DNA of 38,298 nucleotides, from positions 1 through 38,298 of the forward strand of contig CAMAQB010000029.1 of NCBI GenBank assembly GCA_945860285.1, written 5' to 3'. Source of the stretch: Akkermansia muciniphila. Its GTDB lineage: Bacteria; Verrucomicrobiota; Verrucomicrobiia; Verrucomicrobiales; Akkermansiaceae. Below the pieces are notes generated by a model, which saw nothing but the letters and a program-made list of their open reading frames with translations, did not search any database and was not told where the DNA came from. Made by a program: the position numbers and the translations under genes. Shown here piece after piece: positions 1 to 8,524 of this stretch (its first letter is position 1; every line of letters starts with the position of its first letter).

Positions 1-1
1 T

Positions 2-118
2 GCACAGATTGAAATCTCTGAATACATCGATTACTACTACAACACCAAACGCAAGCACTCCTCCATTGCCTACAAAACCCCCAAACAATTCGAAGAAAAC
101 CTAACAAAAGCAGCATGA
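2..118 (+). pseudogene. C-terminal end of an IS3-family transposase (cut by the window edge)
   Basis: The reading frame open from base 2 ends at TGA 116-118 and gives 38 residues containing YIDYYYNTKRKHSS and a KTPKQFEE block. These match the last part of the DDE integrase core (rve) of IS3/IS150-type OrfB transposases, where a Y-N-x-x-R-x-H-S motif precedes a G/A-Y-x-x-P-x-x-F/Y segment. The first part lies outside the window, so whether the element is intact cannot be judged; the partial status reflects the edge and not proven decay. The stretch is visibly richer in A+T than the sucC region, as expected for a mobile element. Confidence 0.85.
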
Positions 119-119
119 A

Positions 120-144
120 ATTTTTGGTCCAAAAATCAGTTGCA
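120..144 (+). mobile_element. Probable right end of the IS3-family element
   Basis: Directly after the transposase stop lies a perfect odd palindrome, ATTTTTGG-T-CCAAAAAT (120-136), followed by CAGTTGCA ending at 144. IS3-family elements end in ...CA close behind the orfB stop codon, so the element boundary is probably near 144. The matching left inverted repeat lies outside the window, and the exact end is inference. Confidence 0.45.
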
Positions 145-470
145 TCTCAGAATCAGGTGGGAGAGCGCGAAGCGGCAGAAAACCCATCCGATTTTCACGC
201 GATGAGCGTAGTGCGGCAGAGCCAATTCCGATGGTTACGACATCAGCACGTGCCCGCAACCCTCAAGTTGACGTTTCCGGGTGCCAACCGTATGGAGAAC
301 ATGATGCGCAATACGGTCGCCGACACTTTTGGACCGCTTGGAGCGGATGCGGACCTGCATCAGTCGGAGCGGTGGCGGCTCCCGATTGCTTGTATCGTGA
401 CATTTTTTGCTCTCTTCTTGACCTCCAAGCCTTAGCGTCCTAGTATCCGCGCGCCAGAGCATTACAAAAC
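145..470. other. Gene-free stretch between the IS end and sucC
   Basis: No convincing gene is present; the short frames at 115-443 show no recognisable protein features. Two sigma70-like promoter candidates read toward sucC. The stronger ends 24 bases before the sucC start (418-446). A weaker one is TTGACG at 268-273 with TATGGA at 291-296, spacer 17. The rest may be the remains of sequence that lay upstream of sucC before the insertion element arrived, but nothing in it allows identification. Confidence 0.5.
418..446 (+). promoter_or_regulatory. Candidate sigma70 promoter of sucCD
   Basis: TTGACC (418-423), a 17-base spacer and TAGTAT (441-446) form a good -35/-10 pair. Transcription would begin near 453, giving a leader of only about 18 bases before the sucC ATG at 471. 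No ribosome-binding sequence lies in this leader. Confidence 0.6.
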
Positions 471-1652
471 ATGAACATTCACGAATATCAGGCCAAAGAG
501 CTGTTTGATCGTTTCCAGGTCCCGAGTCCCAAGGGGCAGGTTGCGTCAACTCCGGAAGAGGCTGCAGAGGCGGCCCGACAGTTCGCCGGATCCAAGCTTG
601 TCATCAAGGCCCAGGTGCACGCCGGTGGCCGCGGCAAGGGGCATTTCAAAAACGGATTCAAGGGCGGGGTGCATTTGATCGATTCACCCGAGCAGGCCGC
701 CGAGTTCGCGGCAAAGATGTTGAACGAAACGCTGGTCACCGTGCAGACCGGCGAAAGCGGACGGTTGGTTCGGAAGGTGATGATTGCCGAGGCCGTAGAC
801 ATCACGCATGAATACTATCTCGCCATTCTGATGGATCGTGCGAGCTGCCGTCCGGTCATCGTGGCATCAACGGAAGGGGGAATGAACATCGAGGATGTGG
901 CGCACGGTTCTCCGGAAAAAATTTTCCGCCAGGCAGTCCATCCCTTGCTGGGGCTGCAACCCTACGAAGTGCGCAAGGTCACCGCAGCCCTTGGATTGTC
1001 GGGCGACCTGGCCAAACAATTCTCGAAACTGCTCGCGAACCTCTACAAACTTTTCCTCGAATGCGATTGTTCCATGTTGGAAATCAACCCGTTGGTGACA
1101 ACGCCCGATGGCCGGGTGCTCGCTCTTGATGCGAAGTTTGGCTTTGATGACAACGCCCTTTACCGCCATCCTGAAATTGTCGCCATGCGGGACAAGGAGG
1201 AGGAGGACCCGCGTGAAGTGGCGGCATCGGAGTATGATCTGAATTACATTGGTCTCGACGGCAACATCGCCTGTTTGGTCAATGGCGCGGGGCTTGCGAT
1301 GGCTACCATGGACGTGATCAAGCATTTCGGCGGCGAACCGGCCAACTTTCTCGATGTCGGCGGTGGTGCTTCCAAGGAGCAGGTCACGGCGGCATTTAAA
1401 ATCATCCTCGGCGACCCCAAGGTCAAGGGCATCATGATCAACATCTTCGGAGGGATCATGGACTGCAACATCATTGCCGAGGGCGTGATTGCAGCCGCCA
1501 AGGAGACAGGCCTGCCGATCCCGCTGGTCGTTCGTCTCGAAGGCAACAATGTCGAGGCCGGCAAGGCTGCTTTGAAAGCGAGCGGCATCAACATCACAAC
1601 GGCAGCAACGATGGCGGAGGCGGCGGAAAAAATCGTCGCTCTTGTAAACTGA
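471..1652 (+). CDS. sucC: Succinyl-CoA synthetase (ADP-forming) beta subunit
   Basis: SucC is the beta subunit of succinyl-CoA synthetase, which in the TCA cycle converts succinyl-CoA to succinate while making ATP or GTP. The 393-residue product has the usual length. It opens with [12 protein letters not shown], typical of the family, and continues with the ATP-grasp region ([19 protein letters not shown]) and the metal-binding segment LEINPLV. The C-terminal CoA-ligase part contains [19 protein letters not shown] and [10 protein letters not shown]. The ATG at 471 is chosen because the family N-terminus begins exactly there; it lacks a Shine-Dalgarno sequence. sucD follows after 30 bases, so the two form an operon encoding the two subunits. 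Confidence 0.97.
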   Translation: MNIHEYQAKELFDRFQVPSPKGQVASTPEEAAEAARQFAGSKLVIKAQVHAGGRGKGHFKNGFKGGVHLIDSPEQAAEFAAKMLNETLVTVQTGESGRLVRKVMIAEAVDITHEYYLAILMDRASCRPVIVASTEGGMNIEDVAHGSPEKIFRQAVHPLLGLQPYEVRKVTAALGLSGDLAKQFSKLLANLYKLFLECDCSMLEINPLVTTPDGRVLALDAKFGFDDNALYRHPEIVAMRDKEEEDPREVAASEYDLNYIGLDGNIACLVNGAGLAMATMDVIKHFGGEPANFLDVGGGASKEQVTAAFKIILGDPKVKGIMINIFGGIMDCNIIAEGVIAAAKETGLPIPLVVRLEGNNVEAGKAALKASGINITTAATMAEAAEKIVALVN

Positions 1653-1682
1653 TTTGAAATTTAATCCATACCGATTCATCCC

Positions 1683-2582
1683 ATGTCCATTCTTATCAAT
1701 GAAAACACCCGGGTTCTTGTTCAAGGAATCACCGGCAGCTTTGGAGCCCGCCATGCATCACTTTCCCTGGCCTATGGCACCAAGGTTGTCGCTGGCGTGA
1801 CCCCGGGAAAAGGTGGTCAGTTTTTCGAAAACATCGTGCCGATCTTCAACGGCGTTGCCGAGGCGGTCAAGGAAACCGGTGCCACGACATCGGCGATATT
1901 CGTGCCGCCGCCTTTTGCCGCCGACGCAATCCTCGAAGCTGCGGATGCGGGCGTGGAGTTGATTGTTTGCATTACCGAGGGCATACCAGTCATGGACATG
2001 ATGCGCGTCAAGGAAGGTCTCAAGGGCCTGCCTGTGCGCCTTGTCGGACCCAACTGTCCCGGCCTCGTTACGCCCGGACGTGGCGAAAAATCTCATGGAG
2101 GCTGCCGAATCGGCATCGCTCCGGGATACATCCACAAGCGTGGCAACGTCGGCGTGGTGTCCCGGTCGGGCACGCTCACCTACGAAGCCGTGTTTCAATT
2201 GACCCAACTCGGCTACGGTCAGAGCACTTGCGTGGGCATCGGCGGCGACCCAATCAATGGCACATCGCATTGCGACGTTCTGCAAATGTTCAACGAGGAT
2301 CCCGAAACCGAGGCGATCATCATGATCGGTGAAATTGGCGGCACTGCCGAAGTGGAAGCCGCACGCTGGGCCAGTGAGAATTGCAAAAAACCAATCGCCG
2401 GATTCATCGCCGGCGCAACGGCACCGCCGGGACGCCGCATGGGTCACGCTGGTGCCATCGTTGGTGGAGAAGAGGACACCGCAGCGGCGAAAAAGCGCAT
2501 CCTGGCTGAATGTGGCATCGCGGTGTCCGAAACCCCAGGCGACATGGCCGTCACCCTGCTCCGCCACTGGGGCAAAGCCTGA
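1683..2582 (+). CDS. sucD: Succinyl-CoA synthetase alpha subunit
   Basis: SucD carries the CoA-binding Rossmann domain and the phosphorylated active-site histidine of succinyl-CoA synthetase. The 299-residue product has family length. Visible hallmarks are [15 protein letters not shown] near the N-terminus, [17 protein letters not shown], and the signature [13 protein letters not shown] with His255 as the expected phosphohistidine. Compared with the common TGxQGTFH form, the N-terminal loop reads TGSFGARH. The start at 1683 matches the family and is preceded by ATTCATCCC instead of a ribosome-binding site. It is co-transcribed with sucC, and the next gene begins 120 bases later. Confidence 0.97.
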   Translation: MSILINENTRVLVQGITGSFGARHASLSLAYGTKVVAGVTPGKGGQFFENIVPIFNGVAEAVKETGATTSAIFVPPPFAADAILEAADAGVELIVCITEGIPVMDMMRVKEGLKGLPVRLVGPNCPGLVTPGRGEKSHGGCRIGIAPGYIHKRGNVGVVSRSGTLTYEAVFQLTQLGYGQSTCVGIGGDPINGTSHCDVLQMFNEDPETEAIIMIGEIGGTAEVEAARWASENCKKPIAGFIAGATAPPGRRMGHAGAIVGGEEDTAAAKKRILAECGIAVSETPGDMAVTLLRHWGKA

Positions 2583-2702
2583 GCGATGCACGGCTTCGAT
2601 TGCGTGGGCTGACACACTCATCACTCCGGGAACTGTGACCAGATTGCATCCTCTTAAACCTTGTCAAAAGCCGCAATTCCATCAAGGGTGCTGGCGCAGG
2701 AA

Positions 2703-3755
2703 ATGGAAACGATACGCGCAGAGCAAGTTGTCAAGATTTTCGGGGCCACCCGGGCGCTGAACGGAGTGACCTTGGCAATCGCACCCGGAGAGTTGTTTTT
2801 TTTGCTCGGCGCCTCAGGCTGCGGCAAGTCCACCCTGCTGCGTTGCATTGCCGGTCTGGAAACCCCCAACGAGGGGAGGATTCTATTCGGAGACCGCGAT
2901 GTCACACAACTGGCACCGCACAAACGCGAAGCGGCGATGGTTTTTCAAAGTTACGCGCTGTGGCCGCATTTGACGGTCGCAAAAAACATTTCCTTTGGAC
3001 TCGAAGAACGAAAAGTCCCGAAGAACGAAATCAAACGTCGGGTCGCTGAGGCGCTGGAGATGGTCAAACTCGGCGGCTACGGCGAGCGCTCCATTGATGC
3101 GATGTCAGGCGGGCAGCAGCAGCGTGTCGCGCTGGCGAGAGCCCTGGTCGTCAGACCCAAGTGCCTGCTGCTCGATGAACCGCTTTCGAATCTTGATGCG
3201 CAACTGCGTGTGGAAATGCGCCGGGAGATCAGACGGATCGTCAAGGAATTCGGCCTCACAGCGGTTTATGTGACTCATGATCAACAAGAGGCTCTGGCGA
3301 TGGCCGACCGCATGGCGATCCTGGCCGGGGGAGTGATCGAACAGGTCGGTCGCCCTGAAGATGTTTATCGCAATCCCCGCTCCACCTATGTGGCCGGCTT
3401 TATTGGCGAAACAAATTTGTTTGAAGGGACTATCGAGCAGGGGTATGACGGCTTCAGCGCCGGCGTCGGTGATGTCAGTTTGCCGGGACGGGTCACCGAT
3501 CCCGAATGGCAACCTCAACCCGGGACAAAAGTGAAAATTTCCGTTAGACCGGAAGCTCTGCGCATCGCGCCCAGAGGTGAAATTTCCGGAAAGGTTGTGG
3601 AAAAAGTTTATCTCGGCCAGTGCATCCAGTACTGGCTGGAAACATCGTTCGCCCGTTTGCAAATGATCGAACTCAATCCGCAGGTCATTCATGCCGTCGG
3701 CGACATGGTGAGACTGACTGTGGCAAGGGAGGATGTGGTTATCCTCGCGATCTAA
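2703..3755 (+). CDS. ABC transporter ATP-binding protein, iron/polyamine (FbpC/PotA) type
   Basis: This is the cytoplasmic ATPase of a binding-protein-dependent importer. Assuming the ATG at 2703, the 350 residues show Walker A GASGCGKST (36-44), the Q-loop in VFQSYALWPH, the signature MSGGQQQR (134-141), Walker B CLLLDEP (154-160), the D-loop SNLD and the switch histidine in YVTHD (His192). The last ~110 residues look like a TOBE-type regulatory domain. An upstream alternative start (TTG 2661) would add 14 residues with no family counterpart. The solute-binding protein gene follows after 13 bases and the permease overlaps that, so the three form one operon. The family handles ferric iron, polyamines, sulfate or related solutes; the substrate cannot be read from sequence. 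Confidence 0.92.
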   Translation: METIRAEQVVKIFGATRALNGVTLAIAPGELFFLLGASGCGKSTLLRCIAGLETPNEGRILFGDRDVTQLAPHKREAAMVFQSYALWPHLTVAKNISFGLEERKVPKNEIKRRVAEALEMVKLGGYGERSIDAMSGGQQQRVALARALVVRPKCLLLDEPLSNLDAQLRVEMRREIRRIVKEFGLTAVYVTHDQQEALAMADRMAILAGGVIEQVGRPEDVYRNPRSTYVAGFIGETNLFEGTIEQGYDGFSAGVGDVSLPGRVTDPEWQPQPGTKVKISVRPEALRIAPRGEISGKVVEKVYLGQCIQYWLETSFARLQMIELNPQVIHAVGDMVRLTVAREDVVILAI

Positions 3756-3768
3756 CCGCTGACATTCC

Positions 3769-5265
3769 ATGAAACGCTTTGGCATCATCTTCGGACTACT
3801 GGCGCTGGTTGTCGCATTGCCAATCGTTCTCCGCAGGGAGACATCCACCGCCAGTCCCCGGGATGCGGATGACAGGCTCGTGATCATCACACCGCACAAT
3901 GAGTCGATTCGCAACGAGTATGGCGAAGCATTCGCGCAGTGGTGGAAGTTGCGCAGGGGGCGCAGTGTTTACGTTGACTGGCGGACGCCGGGAGGCACGG
4001 CGGAAATCCGCAAAGTTCTTGATTCCGGTTTTGCTGCTGCTGAAGCCCGCAAGGTGGAGGGCATTGGCATCGATGTTTTTTTCGGTGGCGGAGACTACGA
4101 ATTCAAAACCCAGGACAAACCCAAGCAGGGACCCGGGCGATTGGCAAAACTGGAGGTTTTTGACAGGCATCCCGAATGGTTCGGTGAAAAGGGAGTGCCG
4201 CAGTTTTTCTCGGGCGAACAATATTTCAATGACGAGCATACCTGGGTGGCGGCGTGTTTGTCGCAGTTTGGCATCTGTTACAATGAGGACGGTCTGAAAC
4301 GGCTGGGACTGGAAGCGCCGAAAACCTGGGAGGATCTTGGTGATGCGCGATATGGAGGTTATCTGGCTCTCGCGGATCCGAGCAAGAGCGGCTCCGTCGC
4401 GCGGGCCTTTGAACTGCTGATTCAACAACAGATGCAGGAAGCCATGGCGGTGCCGGGCGCCGACCCGGATATTGCAGCGGCCGATGGCTGGCAAAAAGGC
4501 TGGCAATTGATCCAACGGCTCTGTGCCAATGCACGCTATTTCACCGACAGCGCATCAAAAATTCCGCAGGATGTGGGGCAGGGGGATGCGGTGGCGGGAA
4601 TGTGTGTGGATTTTTATGGTCGGTCCTTCAGCGACGAGTTGAAGCATGCCGATGGTTCTTCGCGCTTGCAATGGATCTCGCCGAACGGTGGTTCTTCGCT
4701 GAGTGGCGACCCTGTTGCGGTGATGCGCGGCGCGCAAAATCCGGAGGCTGCCCAGGCATTTGTCGAATTCGTGATGAGTGAATCAGGTCAGGTCCTGTGG
4801 AACGCCAAACCAGGCAGTCGCGCGGGACCGAAGGAGAAAGCATTGCGTCGCATGCCGGTTCGGCGGGACGTTTACACAACGGAAAACCGTGCGAATTTTA
4901 CCGATGCTGAAAGCGACCCGTATGCAGAAACCGGAACATTCGTGTATCATCCTGAGTTGACAGGCAAAGCCTTTAAAACAATCCGCAATCTGGTGAAGAT
5001 TGTTGGCATCGATTCCCATGAAGAAATGAAACAGGCATGGAAAGAGATGAGGCACGCCGGTTTTCCTCCCGATGCGATGAAGGTCTTTTTTAATGTCTCC
5101 ATGCTCGATTATAAAAAGATCGGTCAGGGCGACCCGCTGTTGGATTCAAAAAATCCACTTGAATCGGCACGCCGGGCTTCGGAGCTGGGCTCGATCTTTC
5201 GCTATCAGTACAAGAGTGCCGAACAAATCGCCCGCAAGGCGCAACGAAAACGAATCACGCCATGA
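3769..5265 (+). CDS. ABC transporter solute-binding protein (periplasmic, iron-type family)
   Basis: This is the presumed periplasmic binding component of the importer encoded on both sides. The 498-residue product starts MKRFGIIFGLLALVVALP, a positively charged, hydrophobic export or anchor segment, and no lipobox is visible. The body resembles family-1 type solute-binding proteins (FbpA-like): LVIITPHNESIRNEYGEAF near the N-terminus, YNEDGLKRLGLEAPKTWEDL in the middle, and a GDPVAVMRGAQNPEAAQAF segment. At about 500 residues it is longer than classical FbpA (about 340), with an extra C-terminal stretch of roughly 120 residues after the canonical fold. It overlaps the permease gene by 4 bases (ATGA). 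Ligand identity is unknown. Confidence 0.85.
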   Translation: MKRFGIIFGLLALVVALPIVLRRETSTASPRDADDRLVIITPHNESIRNEYGEAFAQWWKLRRGRSVYVDWRTPGGTAEIRKVLDSGFAAAEARKVEGIGIDVFFGGGDYEFKTQDKPKQGPGRLAKLEVFDRHPEWFGEKGVPQFFSGEQYFNDEHTWVAACLSQFGICYNEDGLKRLGLEAPKTWEDLGDARYGGYLALADPSKSGSVARAFELLIQQQMQEAMAVPGADPDIAAADGWQKGWQLIQRLCANARYFTDSASKIPQDVGQGDAVAGMCVDFYGRSFSDELKHADGSSRLQWISPNGGSSLSGDPVAVMRGAQNPEAAQAFVEFVMSESGQVLWNAKPGSRAGPKEKALRRMPVRRDVYTTENRANFTDAESDPYAETGTFVYHPELTGKAFKTIRNLVKIVGIDSHEEMKQAWKEMRHAGFPPDAMKVFFNVSMLDYKKIGQGDPLLDSKNPLESARRASELGSIFRYQYKSAEQIARKAQRKRITP

Positions 5266-6956
5266 AAAAGGGAAATGCCTATGCGATCATGATGTTCGTT
5301 TTGATGTTGTTCGGGGTGTTCTTCCTCTATCCTGCGGCGAAGATCGTCGGCGAGGCATTTTGGAACAAGGACAGCGGTTTCACCCTGGAGTATCTTGTCA
5401 CGGTGTGCAGGGAACCGGTTTATGTGGAGGGCCTGTGGAATGCTTTTCTGTTGGGACTTGTTAGCACCGTGGCCACCCTGCTGCTGTCCTTTCCTCTGGC
5501 CTTGCTGACGCATAAATATGACTTCAAGGGCAAGAAAATTCTGGGTGTGCTCGTGTTGATTCCGCTGATACTTCCGCCCTTTGTCGGTGCGGTTGGCATC
5601 AAGGAAATGCTTGGTGTGGACGGGGCCTTCAATGCTTTGCTGATCAATTCCGGACTGATGGATGGGGCGCGGCCCCATGACTGGCTTGCCCAGGGCCGTT
5701 TTGCGGGCATCGTGATCATGAACGCGCTCCATCTGTATCCGATTTTATACATGAACATTGCGGCGGCTCTCGCCAATCTCGATCCGGCGATGGAGCAGGC
5801 GGCTGAAAATCTTGGTTGCTCGCCGTGGCGGAGATTTTGGAAAATCACCCTGCCTCTCTCCCTACCCGGCGTGTTCGCGGGTGCTTCGATCGTATTCATC
5901 TGGGCGTTTACAGAGCTGGGGGTCCCCTTGGTTTTTGATTACACCAGGGTAGCCCCGGTTCAGGTTTTCGATGGCATCAAGGACATAGGCGGGAATCCTC
6001 TACCCTACGCGATTGTGGCCATCATGTTGCTCATTTCAGCAGCGGTTTTCGCAGTTTCGAAGCTGGTCCTGGGGCGATCTCCGCTCGGCACGGCTCCCCG
6101 GCCCAAGGGTCGCAGCCATGATGTCCTCCTCAAGGGGCCGAAGTCCTGGCTTGTTTGCGCTGTCTTTGTCGGGGTCTTTGCCATCGCTTCTCTTCCCCAT
6201 CTGGGGGTGATTCTCCTTTCCGTCTCCGGCGATTGGTACAAAACGTTGTTGCCTGAATCACTTTCGATGAGCCATTACCATGAAGCCCTGGGCAACTCTC
6301 TGGTGGTGCCCTCAATCAAGAACAGCCTGTATTACTCTTCCATTGCGACGATCATCGATCTGGTGCTGGGACTTTCTGTTGCCTGGGTCGTGGTGCGGAG
6401 CAAGGTGCGCGGAAGAGGGCTTCTTGATGCCCTGGTGATGCTGCCGCTGGCTGTGCCGGGATTGGTCATGGCGTTTGGTTATCTGGCTCTCTCCCAACCG
6501 GGGCAGCCATTTTCCTTTATGGTGGGCAGTGATGGCAATCCCGCGTTGTTGCTTATCGTTGCCTATGCGTTTCGCCGCCTGCCATACATCGTGCGCTCCG
6601 CCGTGGCGGGGTTGCAGCAAAGTAACCCCGTTTTGGAGGAGGCGGCACGATCCTTGGGTGCGACCACATCGCGAACACTGAGGAGAATCGCCATCCCGCT
6701 GATCGGGGCGAACCTGGCAGCCGGAGCGATCCTGGCCTTTGCATTCGCCATGCTGGAGGTCAGCGATAGTTTGATTCTCGCACAACAAACCGAGCACTAC
6801 CCCATCACGAAGGCGATTTATGCTCTGCTGAGCACTTTGGGTAATGGCGTGCAACTATCCGCGGCACTGGGAGTATGGGCGATGGTCTTTCTCTCGGTTG
6901 CCATCATTGGTGCCGCAGTGATCGGCGGCAAGCGCGGCGGCTTGTTTAAAGTTTAA
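5262..6956 (+). CDS. ABC transporter permease, two fused MetI-type halves (FbpB-like)
   Basis: This is the membrane channel of the same importer. The 564 residues contain about twelve hydrophobic segments arranged as two consecutive permease domains. Each half carries an EAA loop that contacts the ATPase: EQAAENLGCSPWRRFWKI in the first and EEAARSLGATTSRTLRRI in the second. Both domains in one chain is typical of ferric-iron permeases of the FbpB/SfuB type, whereas polyamine systems usually use two separate permeases, so iron is slightly favoured. The start codon overlaps the stop of the binding-protein gene (ATGA at 5262-5265). After the stop, 319 bases separate it from the next gene. Confidence 0.92.
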   Translation: MKKGNAYAIMMFVLMLFGVFFLYPAAKIVGEAFWNKDSGFTLEYLVTVCREPVYVEGLWNAFLLGLVSTVATLLLSFPLALLTHKYDFKGKKILGVLVLIPLILPPFVGAVGIKEMLGVDGAFNALLINSGLMDGARPHDWLAQGRFAGIVIMNALHLYPILYMNIAAALANLDPAMEQAAENLGCSPWRRFWKITLPLSLPGVFAGASIVFIWAFTELGVPLVFDYTRVAPVQVFDGIKDIGGNPLPYAIVAIMLLISAAVFAVSKLVLGRSPLGTAPRPKGRSHDVLLKGPKSWLVCAVFVGVFAIASLPHLGVILLSVSGDWYKTLLPESLSMSHYHEALGNSLVVPSIKNSLYYSSIATIIDLVLGLSVAWVVVRSKVRGRGLLDALVMLPLAVPGLVMAFGYLALSQPGQPFSFMVGSDGNPALLLIVAYAFRRLPYIVRSAVAGLQQSNPVLEEAARSLGATTSRTLRRIAIPLIGANLAAGAILAFAFAMLEVSDSLILAQQTEHYPITKAIYALLSTLGNGVQLSAALGVWAMVFLSVAIIGAAVIGGKRGGLFKV

Positions 6957-7275
6957 CAAAACCTTCAACGGCCGGTTCGAAGATGTTCAGAAGACCAATT
7001 CTCGACTTTTAGAAAACCGTAAAAAATCCCCAATTTCTTTTTGCTTCGCAAGAAAGCACAGATTGTCAATAATATCAAGGAAACAAAGGGAAAAATCAGC
7101 AGAACATGCAGATAGTCCGGCATGCACGGGTTTCATTGATGACAAGTAAATAGGATAATTTTAAAATTTAGACTTGATTACCATCTGGCAATTTGATTGA
7201 ATCTGCCCTGTCCCGACAAAGTTGTCTACGTCCCAATTATGGCGACTTTGTCAATTAACATCTAATATACCAGCC
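6957..7275. other. AT-rich intergenic region upstream of the MarR-type gene
   Basis: There is no supported gene. The region is markedly AT-rich. It contains the octamer TTGTCAAT twice in the same orientation (7063-7070 and 7249-7256) and an inverted repeat GACAAAGT / ACTTTGTC (7215-7222 and 7245-7252). The second octamer copy doubles as a possible -35 element ahead of the MarR-type gene. A strong terminator for the transporter operon is not evident. Confidence 0.5.
7215..7252. promoter_or_regulatory. Inverted repeat, candidate MarR autoregulatory operator
   Basis: GACAAAGT (7215-7222) and its exact reverse complement ACTTTGTC (7245-7252) flank a 22-base spacer. The left arm is also part of a smaller palindrome, GACAA-AG-TTGTC (7215-7226). 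The right arm runs into TTGTCAAT, 20 bases upstream of the ATG at 7276. MarR-family repressors usually bind dyads next to their own promoters, so this is a plausible operator; binding is inference. Confidence 0.4.
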
Positions 7276-7737
7276 ATGAAAAACGTTCACACAGTGAATT
7301 CGGGCCCTGCTGTACAGGCAGAGGCGGATCGTCTTGCAGACTTCGTGCTTTTTACGCAGCGGAGTTGCATTCTCAACCTGTCGGGAGAACTCAGCAAGGG
7401 AAATGTTTCATTTCCCCAGTTCTTCCTGTTAGCTTATTTATCAAGCGAAGAGTATCTGACCATGTCGGACATCGCAAAAAAAATGGGTCATTCAACAGCC
7501 GCCGCTACCGGTTTGGTGGATCGCTTGGAAAAACTGTCCTATGTGGAACGGATTCACGCGGCCGAAGACCGTCGCAAAATCATGGTGCGCATTACCCAGA
7601 AAGGGGTGGAGCTTGTCGCGCGGATGCGCCGTGAGATCGCCCTGGATTTGGCTGACATGCTTTCCACCATGGACCAGGAGGAAACCGACACTGTGGACGC
7701 CACCCGCCGCGCCATGTCGATGCTGCCGCATTCGTAA
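7276..7737 (+). CDS. MarR-family transcriptional regulator
   Basis: The 153-residue product has the length and layout of MarR proteins, which act as dimers and usually release DNA when a small molecule or oxidant is sensed. The winged-helix region spans about residues 45-112: a recognition part around LTMSDIAKKMGHSTAAATGL, then a helix with VDRLEKLSYVERI and a wing containing AAEDRRKIMVRIT with the conserved D-R-R. Helices at both ends would form the dimer interface. The ATG at 7276 is chosen over the upstream start at 7222 because the region before it looks like promoter and operator sequence. The gene stands alone, so its targets are unknown. One cysteine (Cys31) lies in the N-terminal helix, so redox sensing is possible but unproven. 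Confidence 0.9.
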   Translation: MKNVHTVNSGPAVQAEADRLADFVLFTQRSCILNLSGELSKGNVSFPQFFLLAYLSSEEYLTMSDIAKKMGHSTAAATGLVDRLEKLSYVERIHAAEDRRKIMVRITQKGVELVARMRREIALDLADMLSTMDQEETDTVDATRRAMSMLPHS

Positions 7738-7738
7738 C

Positions 7739-7822
7739 GAAAATCAATGATTTTCATTCAGTTGTTCTTTTGCTCGATTTTCATCCGAAAATCCCGCCCC
7801 GGTTTGCTGTGGCGGGATTTTT
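7739..7822 (+). terminator. Hairpin cluster ending in a rho-independent terminator after the MarR-type gene
   Basis: The terminator stem is AAAATCCCGCC (7788-7798) paired with GGCGGGATTTT (7811-7821), 11 base pairs with a 12-base loop and a T run. Two further 7-bp hairpins, built from GAAAATC and GATTTTC, lie just upstream (7739-7755 and 7776-7793). The second shares bases 7788-7793 with the terminator stem, so the two cannot form together. The next gene starts only 22 bases after the structure. Confidence 0.75.
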
Positions 7823-7843
7823 CTCGCTGCGAACCGTCGTGTC

Positions 7844-8524
7844 ATGAAAGAAAATGATTACCTGCAACCACTGCGCCAGATTGACGGACTTCAGGTTGCT
7901 TTTGTCGCCCGGATTTCCTCCGTAAATGTTGATGCCGAGCGCGACGAGGTGATGTCGCGGCTTCGGGATCATCACGCCCGCTCAGTGGCCGCTTTGGGTT
8001 TCTCCACCGCCCAATGGTGGCGGGCGGAACAAGTGCATGGAAACAAGGTCGCTGTCGCGGGACATTCAGTCAGCATCATGGCGGCTGACGGTTTGCCGGT
8101 GATTGAAGGAGTGGATGGAATGATTGCGTCTTCCGACTCAGGTTTGGTCCTTGCGATCTATGTGGCCGATTGCGGACCGATCTGGCTTGCCGACACCGCG
8201 AACGGTGCCTTCGCTTTGTTGCACTCGGGAAAAAAAGGAACGGAAGGCAACATCCTTGGCGAGGCAGTGGAAATGATGCAGCGATCGTTTGGCAGTCGAC
8301 CTGAAAACCTCGTGGGCGTCCTGGGGCCGTGCATCCGGCCGCCGCATTACGAATTCGACTTCGCCGCAGAGATTTCAAGACAGGCTGCCGCTGCGGGAGT
8401 GGGGCGGTTTTTCGACTGTCGATTATGCACCGCTTCGGACTTGTCGAAATATTATAGTTATCGTAAAGAAAAGGGACGCACCGGTCGGATGATGGCGTTG
8501 ATTGGTAGACAAAATAAGCAATGA
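7844..8524 (+). CDS. YfiH/laccase-domain (purine nucleoside phosphorylase-type) protein
   Basis: Members of this family, long annotated as polyphenol oxidases, include proteins shown to act on purine nucleosides; others help peptidoglycan quality control. The 226-residue product keeps the metal-site pattern: a histidine in EQVHGNKV, a cysteine in YVADCGPIW, and a histidine in LLHSGKKGT. It also has the GPCIRPPHYEF motif and the closing YSYRKEKGRTGRMMALIGR. The usual HAGWRG block is changed to HSGKKGT, so the loop beside the metal differs from textbook members. ispE overlaps its stop codon by 4 bases (ATGA), so the two are translated from one message. Confidence 0.85.
   Translation: MKENDYLQPLRQIDGLQVAFVARISSVNVDAERDEVMSRLRDHHARSVAALGFSTAQWWRAEQVHGNKVAVAGHSVSIMAADGLPVIEGVDGMIASSDSGLVLAIYVADCGPIWLADTANGAFALLHSGKKGTEGNILGEAVEMMQRSFGSRPENLVGVLGPCIRPPHYEFDFAAEISRQAAAAGVGRFFDCRLCTASDLSKYYSYRKEKGRTGRMMALIGRQNKQ

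Noticed and set aside
115-443. Short frames between the IS element and sucC
   Set aside because: They begin inside the transposase end and have no domain, signal or homology-like pattern; the region has promoter features instead.
867-2624. Long minus-strand frames opposite sucC and sucD
   Set aside because: They lie entirely opposite highly conserved enzymes and carry no protein features.
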